The notes below the pieces were generated by a model that searched no databases, was not told the origin of the DNA, and worked only from the letters and a program-made list of their open reading frames with translations. A stretch of 64,000 nt of DNA. It comes from Leguminivora glycinivorella (Eukaryota > Arthropoda > Insecta > Lepidoptera > Tortricidae). The translations under genes were made by a program, and so were the position numbers. The stretch spans positions 1,133,501 through 1,197,500 of the forward strand of contig NC_062990.1 in assembly GCF_023078275.1 (NCBI RefSeq). Direction: 5' to 3'. This document shows, piece after piece, positions 56,241 through 64,000 of this stretch. Every line of letters begins with the position of its first letter. The stretch's first letter is position 1.

Positions 56241-57066
56241 TATAAACAATGAAGAATGTTAGACATATTTTAAACCGGATGTTTCTTATTATGAAACAAA
56301 AAGAAGATGAAGCTGTCATTACGTGTAACCACATGTTTTGTTATTTTTGCGTGTGTTTTGACTACTTACTACACACTGTAGTATCTAAATACTATCATAA
56401 TATTTTCTTACGTCGTTGCCTGAAATTTGGTATTAGTACTTAGGTGATACAAGTGCGTAAAAGAAGAAATTCTAAACTAGTGGCGATAAATTAAAACACG
56501 GCCGAAAGTAGTGTTTTAAATCGACATGAGTTACTAATTCCCTTTTCACGGGTGTGTCGTACGACGTTTTTCAGTACGTAAGACTCTTTGATCAATACTC
56601 AATCATTTTATTGCACATAACCAATAACGATTTAGTACTGGACTGACAAAATCCATACAAAAAAGCGTACCCATGAAATGTATGAGCATTTATGCTTAAA
56701 ACTAGATGGCGCTGTTCGAAGCCTGGAAGTGGTGAAAATCATATTTTCCTCAAAATTTTTGCGTGTTTTTATGTTTTATAAGAACAACTGACATATTTCT
56801 TTCTTTATTTTAAAATCATGAAATCACGTCAATACACATTTTGAAAAAAAAATTGCAATCAGTGTAGTTATGGTAGTATTTAATAGGTGGCGCTAAAAAT
56901 CGAGGTACGATTCTTAGTATGAAGATTGTAAATCCTATATAAATTATCCTTGCACACAACTATAGAAGTGCGAAATATGTATATATTATGTCCAATTTAT
57001 TTCAATTGCGTTACACAGGTGGGATATAATCCATACTATACTATATACTATATATACTATTATACT
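56241..57066. other. No gene seen; repeat scraps
   Basis: 56460-56575 resembles the MITE at 4356-4512; 56660-56790 is the AGCGCCATCTAG repeat, inverted. Confidence 0.4.
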
Positions 57067-57067
57067 A

Positions 57068-58079
57068 TAATATTATAAATGCGAAAGTAACTCTGTCTGT
57101 CTGTCTGTCTGTTACGCTTTCCCGCTTAAACCACGCAACCGATTTTGATGAAATTTGGAACAGACAATCTTTAGACCCTGAGACAGAACATAGGCTACTT
57201 TTTATTTCGAAAAAAAGGGATGAAGGGATTATATTTATTTGTCTACCCCGAACATTTATATAAATTAATATCGGGTAGTTTTGTGTTGTTTACATCTCCT
57301 GTGACATTTTGCTGGGACGTCAGTCTTCCGCGACCACGGCCAGTGCAACCTGGCCGAAACGTTGGGAAAAAGGTAAAAATAATGTTAATTAATCGCGTTC
57401 GACCTGTATGTGACTTTAAATATGTGTACAAAGCGCGAGAACTTAAAGTGTTATATCATTAAACATCTTGATAAGGGATAGGGATAGGGCTATCCCTATG
57501 GATAGGGATAGCGATAGGGATAGCGATAGGGATAGCGATAGGGATAGCGATAGCGATAGCGATAGCGATAGGGATAGCGATAGGGATAGCGATAGCGATA
57601 GCGATAGCGATACGGATACGGATACGGATACGGATACGGATACGGATACGGATACGGATACGGATAATATGGGTATCGTTAGAGGGATACGGATAATCGG
57701 TCGGCGGTCTCTTACAATCAATGTGCTCTAAGACGATCGTTGTTTGCTTGCTTGAAGATTGCGTTTGCGATAAGTATACCTAAGCAAAATGTAAAAAATT
57801 GTAAGGGATAGTAGAAAAAAGTACTTTTTACCCACCGATCATAGTGTCCAAATACGGTCTATGTGGGATGTTTATAAAGGTTTCCCCGGCGTATATAGAA
57901 TTACCTACGCTGTGGTCGATGTGTAATATTTCTACAATCATTGCAAGCAAAAGTATTATGTGCAATCGAAATAATCGCAGATAAATATACCTACAGAGAA
58001 ACCTACGGTCCCTACGGATCCAAATGAAAATCTTAATGAATACTTTTATTACGCGGGCGAAGCCGCGGGTAAAAGCTAG
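57068..58079 (-). repeat. RTE-related non-autonomous repeat, inverted copy
   Basis: The reverse complement of the units at 181-2796, with a shorter minisatellite and a deletion near 57228. The hairpin motif at 57332-57366 is perfectly paired. Confidence 0.8.
57477..57666. repeat. Hexanucleotide minisatellite (GATAGG/GATAGC/GATACG)
   Basis: About 31 units with the same block order as at 1863-2150. Open on both strands by period; not coding. Confidence 0.9.
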
Positions 58080-58770
58080 TTAATATATAATTCTCCGATA
58101 TATATATATATGTCGGAGAATGACCAAAATGTGGTTTAAGATACGTTTTATGACGCTATATTTGACAAATAGAGCAAACAAGGGTTTTACAACTTTGTAC
58201 AACCTGGCTGGTATTTGACTGAGTTCTGCCAAAACGTCACAGAGAACGCTACTGTCTAAAAGAATAGAATCGAAAAACAGATGATGAACAGATGATTGGA
58301 GGCTGTCAATCGATCTGCAGGAGAAATGGTTGAGGAGTGCTGGCGTTGTTGGAGATTCTTCGGTCTAATCCGGCAGTTTGCTCGAAATATTAGGCGGAAT
58401 GTATTACTGTGATGTAATTTAATGTGTTATCGGTTTTGTGCAGTAAATTCTATGATATGGACATGGTATTTCATATGAAAGCTCTCATAAACAACTACAA
58501 CGGGTCCTGAGCTGACAACGGTTCTGGTATGATACGCCCACGATCCGACATATATATTTATACATATATAGAGAAAGGCACTTATAATTAGACAAGTATA
58601 CCTACATTTATTATGAAGTTTCGACCTGACGAATATGCTAAAACTTCAAGATAATTATTTTGTCTCATGTTGCAATATTTGAACCCATATTTTACTATTG
58701 CAATATTTTACTTAGTTACCTACCTATTTTGCGATACATCTGCGGAAAAAACGACCCAAAGGAAGGCCCA
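58080..58770. other. Unassigned, possibly one repeat
   Basis: TCCGATATATATATATATGT and CGATCCGACATATATATTTA bracket 58097-58560, suggesting an inserted element of about 460 bp. No coding content. Confidence 0.3.
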
Positions 58771-58773
58771 CGG

Positions 58774-58830
58774 GACTCATGTTTATGTGTAGGATGCCGC
58801 GCTCGTCCATGTATTTGAGTTTTAGGGCCA
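58774..58830 (-). pseudogene. Diverged copy of the first codons of exon 1
   Basis: 57 bp match 60224-60280 with six differences. Read in the frame of the gene, four are synonymous and two change residues (Thr to Met, His to Arg). The start ATG is TTG here. No acceptor and donor pair in the right phase was recognised. It may be a duplicated exon fragment, an alternative exon or a piece captured by a transposon. Confidence 0.65.
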
Positions 58831-58867
58831 AGGGATTCGACCAAAAGGATTCTTAGGTAATCGACAT

Positions 58868-58960
58868 GATTCGCGAATGCGCTGTAAAGTGTTCGAAACG
58901 TCGGGATGTAAGTATTGTATATTAATTATACGCGATATAATCCGTTTCCATAGTTTTCTT
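58868..58960 (+). repeat. Penelope-type terminal repeat fragment, degraded hairpin
   Basis: GTTCGAAACGTCGGGATGTA and TACGCGATATAATCCGTTTC, but the GACCAC segment is lost (GCGAATGCGCTGTAAAG). Confidence 0.6.
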
Positions 58961-59295
58961 TCAAGAGATATTGATAATCAAAAGTAAAGGATGAACAGTG
59001 GAAGTAAGATTACATCTACTTTGTATAATTATTACGCTCTAGTAAGTAAAACCCGACTAATTATGTGTTGTATGTATACTCAGGCTACTGGTTTAACTCG
59101 TATCCATAGTATTTGTGCACGATGAACTTAAAAACCTCAATAACGCAATAAATAAATATTAAAATCATATTACGATTTCAATCTCTTTTGTAGGTACCTA
59201 AATTGTTTAGATATTATGCCATTCTAAATACCGAACTAAAAATAATTAACACAATGATTAAAAAAAAGGAAAAGATTTTATGATAAGTATTCACG

Positions 59296-59545
59296 GTTAT
59301 TTTCATTAGACTTATATAGACCGTGATTGAAAAATAATCACGGTCAAAAGGTAGGTAAGGTGCATTAGGGTAATTCCGAATGACAGAAATGCTCTGGTAA
59401 TTCTGAAAGGTGAATCTTGATATGATGGAAATAATGGTGATTTTTGTGCGACTTTTGAAATTAGACGACTTTCGGAATTACCCTAATGCACCTTACCTAA
59501 GTCGGTCTATATCTTGGTCAATATAAGTTTGATGAGTAATTTGTT
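59296..59545. mobile_element. Foldback repeat containing a second foldback repeat
   Basis: Outer ends CATTAGACTTATATAGACCG and CGGTCTATATC...ATAAGTTTGATG. The inner pair (59352-59380 and 59471-59499) is TAGGTAAGGTGCATTAGGGT and its complement. Confidence 0.75.
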
Positions 59546-59576
59546 TTGTTCAGTCATAGTGATCATTAAAATTCGA

Positions 59577-59700
59577 TCCCGTGACCACGGACGTAATGTC
59601 ATGTCCGAAACGTCTGGTTAAATATAAACGTAAGTTTTACGCAATTAAGTCTCGTTTTAATTTAATAATATAAACTAAACGCGTCTAAAAGTCTAGTAAA
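59577..59700 (+). repeat. Repeat with GACCAC-hairpin-GAAACGT motif
   Basis: CCCGTGACCACGGACG, then GTCCGAAACGTCTGG, followed by AAATATAAACGTAAG and ACGCAATTAAGTCTCG. The stem is GGACGT/ATGTCC. It ends about 10 bp before the exon 1 donor (on the other strand). Confidence 0.5.
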
Positions 59701-59715
59701 AAAAACAATACTCAC

Positions 59716-60281
59716 GGATTCGCCGGCGCAGGCGCAGCCTTCACACCCTCCCCTGGCAGCACCTTGAAAGCCTCATCCCTTTTCGCCGACCCCGGCGCAC
59801 TTCGAACCTCAACAACCACTCGCGGGCTATCCGACTGTCGCGACGACAAATCAAAATACCGGTCCTGTGCGTGAATTAATTGAGTCACTGTAAACGCCGG
59901 CTCACTTTTACTCGTATCTATTGTCGGTCCGAATAGATCATCGTCTAATCTAAAAAATCGATCGTCTTCTATATCTTTAGATGGAGACGCGTCTAAAGAC
60001 GGCTTGAAAGTTATGTCGAGCGACCGATCAGCAGTGAACGCGTACGGTGTATTCGCTAGCTCCTCTTCGATACTATTGTAGCGGCTTCGGAAGAGTGACT
60101 TAGGTTCCCCTTCCACTTCATATTTTCCTCCGAAGAGGTCGTACTGTTGGAAGCGGGTGTTGATAGTGTCGAACTTGGGGTCTGTTAGGTCGGAGCTGGG
60201 TTCTGGCTTGGGGGTCGATGAGGGGCTCATGTTGATGTGTAGGATGCCGTGTTCGTCCGTGTATTTAAGTTTTAGGGCCAT
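59716..60281 (-). CDS. Coding exon 1 of a large Ser/Pro/Lys-rich host gene
   Basis: This is the first coding exon, 188 codons plus two bases of a split Pro codon. The start ATG at 60281 has a good context (AATAAAATGG) and lies 24 nt after a splice acceptor. The donor reads AATCC|GTGAGT on the minus strand. The encoded segment is acidic to neutral, rich in Ser, Pro and Asp, and probably disordered. It carries a DLFG tetrapeptide twice (residues 48-51 and 115-118), each in an acidic or aromatic setting, which looks like a short linear motif. No enzyme domain, membrane segment or signal peptide is visible. The phase (2 bases over) fits exon 2 exactly, which is the main reason for joining exons 46 kb apart. 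The family is not recognised; a cytoskeletal or scaffold protein is only a guess from composition. Confidence 0.85.
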
Positions 60282-60305
60282 TTTATTGAAGCCGGGAAAA
60301 ATTAT
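60282..60305 (-). promoter_or_regulatory. 5' UTR segment and splice acceptor before the start codon
   Basis: On the minus strand a pyrimidine tract ending CTTTTCCAG precedes 24 nt of untranslated sequence and then the ATG. The gene therefore has at least one more upstream non-coding exon. It is either in 60306-64000, where I could not identify it, or beyond the right edge. The promoter is thus not located. Confidence 0.65.
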
Positions 60306-61071
60306 CTGGAAAAGAAAAGAGTTCGGTTTAGTTTAACTATGAAATTATAGAAATTGATGTAAAATACTAATGTTTTAATTAAAATTATTTCTTTAAGATT
60401 TAAGACGCATCTCGATGATACAGATCTCTGGCAGCAGCGACCTTGATTCGTTACTTTTTCGCTCTAAGTAGGTATGACACCTATTTCAGTTTATATTTTT
60501 AGTTCATGATACCAGTGTAACAAATGTATTTCAGTATAAACTGATAAAAAAATCTTATTAAGTAACATTCCATTTAATAGGTCTACAGTCAGCAGCACAA
60601 ATTTTAAACATGTGAAGTTCAAATGTTATAATCTTATAATATATCCGTATTTAAAAAGTAGGTATATTTATTTAATTTTAAACATTTTTATTTATAAGTC
60701 AAAGTAAATATAGGCAAAACAAACGTAGTGATTGGGTAAAACAATCGACAGCGAGATTATAAACTAACATAGCGTTTATTTCATTTCATTTTCTTTTCCG
60801 ATTAATTGGGTTAATGACCGGTCCCTAATCGGACTATTATCGTCAATACTCATTAGTAAAGAGGCACCTATGTAAATGTTTATAACACACCTACTATAAC
60901 ATATTCGTAGTATAGAATTGATGGATATGGGTGTGATATAATTTAAAATATATTATTGTAGCACCGCCAAAATTACGAGTAACTAATAAATGGTCTTGTG
61001 AGCTGTATCTATGGGTATCATTAGAAAAACCAAAAGCTTAAATTTGTTTTTAATTGTTTAAAGATAATAAA
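60306..61071. other. No exon recognised
   Basis: Sequence upstream of exon 1 of the large gene; AT-rich, no evident 5' UTR exon or promoter. Confidence 0.35.
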
Positions 61072-61320
61072 TTAATAAATCTTGGGGACACTTTACACAG
61101 ATCAACTTAGCCCCAAACTAAGCAAAGCTTGTACTATGGGTGCTAAGCCACGATATACATACTTAAATAGATAAATACATACATATACATAGAAAACATC
61201 CATGACTCAGGAACAAATATCTGTGCTCATCACACAAATAAATGCCCTTACCGGGATTCGAACCCAGGACCGCGGCTTAGCAGGCAGGGTCACTACTGAC
61301 TGAGCCAGACCGGTCGTCAA
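61072..61320 (-). repeat. tRNA-derived SINE, family 1, copy 5
   Basis: The minus strand starts GACGACCGGTCTGGCTCAGT and includes GGGTTCGAATCCCGG; the full body is present, ending at AATCTTGGGGACACTTTACA. Confidence 0.8.
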
Positions 61321-62790
61321 AAGATATGTTGTAGAGTTATAATTATGACCTATAAGGTAGAGAAGGAAATCTAGATACAATAGATACATACGGCCTGATT
61401 CAAACCTATGTCAAAAATTATCTCTAGATATTGATCGTATGTTAGTGTAAAAAATTACATTATTTCAAACATAAATGTATTTTTAACATTGACTTATTCG
61501 ATCTATACGTATCGTATTGAGCTAATTCTTACGTTCGAATCGAACCAAGCCCAAATATTTCTAGATTTTATTTTACTTATACTTAGGTCAATTATTGCAA
61601 TTATATCTTGACGGAACTATGAGACTAATTGTGCATAAAAATGACAATTCTCCTAAATTACGAAACAGTTTTCCGCCACATAAATTAGCCTATATCCTAC
61701 CGTAGCTTCCACGCTTGTCAACAACAATAGAGTCGGTTTATCTTCAGATCTATCTTGAGATACTAATGTCACCTGCATGCATAGACCAAAGAAACGTCGG
61801 TGTACGAATCATCATCATCATCATCCTGTCCTGGCTGGTTACGGAAGCGGCGACTGAATGTGGACTACATACAGGGTATTTGTTTAGTTTCCTGGAATAA
61901 TTTACAGGGTGAATTTATAGGTCGACACTGAGCAACTGGTACAAATGTATCTGGGCGATTCTCAGGGATGACGTTCGGTGCCTGATTTCGGTGCTGATTT
62001 TTATTTATTACTTTATTGATATGTCAGTCAATTTACTAAAATCTAGTTTAAATATAAAAAATATTGGTGGTGGAGGCCTCAATTAGAACCTTATAGTTTG
62101 TAAGAAATTTGACATTTTAAAATCACCGAAATTATGTATGGGCACTGTAATCAATTTGCCCCACCGAATTCAATTTTTTACACATTATTCCACATTTCAA
62201 CTTAATATACACCGTGTTTCACTTAACACTAAAAACCTGAAAACCGTTTGTCCAGAATCGAGAGTAGAATCGATTGAGCTATATCTTGATGGGGGTAATA
62301 TTTTTATTTAAATCAGTATTATTAGTTATTTTGTATGTGCCTATTCTATTGTATTCGTAATACAACATTGTGTATATCGCATTGCTAGAGGTTGTTTACC
62401 TTTTTCAGTATTTGGGGGTATTAATACTGGCTGGTTACTTGGACGATCATTTTTTCCGCTACGAGTTTGACGTTGTTTGTCAGTTTAATCTTAATGTTTA
62501 TCAGAAGTCATAACAAATTGAACTCGTACCTAATTACAACCTTGTCATTTTGAATATTGGGTTTAAATTTGCTTACTGCGATTACCTGTCCAATTTGAAG
62601 TTTACTTTGACAAAGCTTCAAAGTGTTTTACAGTGACATCTTAGCTGTCTATTGGTAAACCTTATGTCGTTGCAGTAATGTACACATATAAATAGTTTTA
62701 TGGTTTATGATGGTAGTTAGCAATTATTTTATTGAGTGTAGAGCTAAAAGTCAAGTAGAGCTGTACAGAAAATTAAAAATTCAATTAAAA
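61321..62790. other. No gene seen
   Basis: AT-rich, with short frames only. Confidence 0.4.
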
Positions 62791-63347
62791 AAAACCGGCC
62801 AAGAGCGTGTCGGGCCACGCTCAGTGTAGGGTTCCGTAGTTTTCCGTATTTTTCTCAAAAACTACTAAACCTATCAAGTTCAAAATAATTTTCCTAGAAT
62901 TCTTTTCCTAAAAGTCTTTATAAAGTTCTACTTTTGTGATTTTTTTCATATTTTTTAAACATATGGTTCAAAAGTTAGAGGGGGGAACGCACTTTTTTTT
63001 CCTTTAGGAGCGATTATTTCCAAAAATATTGATATTATCAAAAAACGATCTTAGTAAACCCTTATTCATTTTTAAATACCTATCCAACAATATATCACAC
63101 GTTGTGGTTGGAATGAAAAAAAATATCAGCTCCCACTTTACATGTAGGGGGGGTACCCTAATAAAACATTTTTTTTCCATTTTTTATTTTTGCACTTTGT
63201 TGGCGTGATTGATATACATATTGGTACTAAATTTCAGCTTTCTAGTGGAAACGGTTACTGAAATTATCCGCGGACGGACGGACGGACGGACGGACAGACA
63301 GACATGGCGAAACTATAAGGGTTCCTAGTTGACTACGGAACCCTAAA
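62791..63347 (+). repeat. AAAACCGGCCAAGAGCG repeat, uninterrupted copy
   Basis: Matches the two flanks of the mariner at 48944-50237 and shows the pre-insertion sequence. It ends with a GGAC tract and ACTACGGAACCCTAAAAA. Confidence 0.85.
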
Positions 63348-63441
63348 AAAAGTAACCATCAGATTAAAAGATGAATACTCTAGATGAGTTTAAAAAAATA
63401 AAAATCAGTTGGGGTGTCTGAGGTTTTGAGTGATACCGGAA

Positions 63442-64000
63442 ACCTCAACGAATGCCTTTTCTGAACGTCAGTACGCATACAGAGCCGGGCGCTGCACTGC
63501 CGATCTGGTGCGTGAGGTCGTGCGAAGAGTTACGGACGCTCTGGAGAGGAAGCAACAGGTTGCAATGCTCTGTTGCGACCTCTCCAAAGCCTTCGACGTC
63601 GCGGACCATAACGTCATAGCCGCAAAGCTGTTACATTATGGCATACGAGGCTCAGCGCACGGCATCTTTACTAGCCTACTGCATGACAGGTCTCAGGTTG
63701 TGGTAGGAGACGGGGGGCAGGCCAAATCGGATCCGCTTACAACGTCAATGGGCGTAGCACAGGGATCTTCAGTCTCAAACATCCTGTTCTCCTTGCTGTT
63801 GAACGATCTACCGGAGGCGATCACGGATGCGGAGGTATTAATGTATGCAGACGATGTCGCCGGCATTGTAACCGCACCGAGTATCGACAGCCTGGAGATC
63901 AGTTTGAACAACGCAGCAAATCAGTTGTCGCAGTGGTTTCGCCGTAATGGTCTAGCACTAAATCTGACCATAACACACTTCCTCCATTTCTACCTAGGAA
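63442..64000 (+). CDS. Reverse transcriptase of a second LINE family (partial, runs off the window)
   Basis: The frame is open from 63442 to the window end (186 codons) and begins without an ATG, consistent with a 5'-truncated copy. It reads FSERQYAYRAGRCTADLV, palm motif A CCDLSKAFDVADH, GVAQGSSVSNILFSLLLND and the catalytic YADD, with downstream SQWFRRNGLALNLTITHFLH. The VAQGS in place of the usual VPQGS is notable. GC content is higher than its surroundings. It may be the same family as the C-terminal pseudogene at 21063-21670. It lies upstream of the large host gene and on the opposite strand. Confidence 0.8.

Larger units (their letters stand above)
13390..59715 (-). other. Intron 1 of the large gene, 46.3 kb
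   Basis: The intron runs from GTGAGT at 59715 to the TTTTCAG acceptor before exon 2. It contains a nested same-strand small gene, an opposite-strand THAP exon and nearly all the mobile elements listed here. No additional exon of the large gene is needed between exons 1 and 2, since the phases match; alternative exons cannot be excluded. Confidence 0.75.

Overview
The window looks like nuclear DNA of a moth or butterfly. It is AT-rich, has long introns, and is dominated by transposable elements of types common in Lepidoptera: tRNA-derived SINEs, RTE-like repeats with GACA-type tails, foldback MITEs, a mariner, a Penelope-like element and non-LTR retrotransposons. No bacterial operon, rRNA or CRISPR array is present. 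No species can be assigned from sequence alone.

The main host gene lies on the minus strand and spans almost the whole window. Coding exon 1 (59716-60281) has an acceptor 24 nt before the ATG. A 46.3-kb intron follows, then a 134-nt exon 2 (13256-13389), a 3.9-kb intron 2, and a 2.4-kb exon 3 (6915-9309) that ends at a good donor, so the gene runs off the left side. The splice phases agree across all three exons and give at least 1031 codons of a Ser/Pro/Lys-rich, mostly disordered, basic protein with one charged helical stretch. I cannot name it. A 57-bp diverged copy of its first coding codons lies 1.4 kb downstream of exon 1, inside the intron.

Inside the large intron are two further coding signals. 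One is a compact two-exon gene on the same strand (14596-14961, 86 aa, charged and probably coiled-coil). The other is a plus-strand first exon of a THAP zinc-finger protein (19863-19942). A short plus-strand reading frame with a signal-peptide-like start (43924-44118) is a weaker candidate.

The rest is mobile DNA, often nested. From left to right: tandem RTE-like repeats carrying a hexanucleotide minisatellite (181-2796, inverted relative at 57068-58079); a 3.2-kb palindromic element with a second inverted-repeat element inside it (9624-12786); a MITE split by LINE debris (20794-22555); a 5'-truncated LINE with an intact reverse-transcriptase frame and a 10-bp target duplication (24284-26883); a Penelope-like element with inverted terminal repeats and a 14-bp target duplication (42343-43584); a mariner with two 1-nt frameshifts, inserted at TA inside another repeat whose uninterrupted relative is also in the window (48944-50237); a TTAA-flanked element (51357-51891); a MITE inside a MITE (59296-59545); and a reverse-transcriptase fragment that leaves the window at the right (63442-64000).

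The most novel-looking signal is a small RNA-like fold found in three otherwise unrelated repeats. It consists of GACCAC, a hairpin whose stem covaries between families, then GAAACGT and a short closing helix. It resembles a hammerhead ribozyme core with the conserved C3/G8 pair exchanged. It could be real or a coincidence of related ancestry; the tests are given below.
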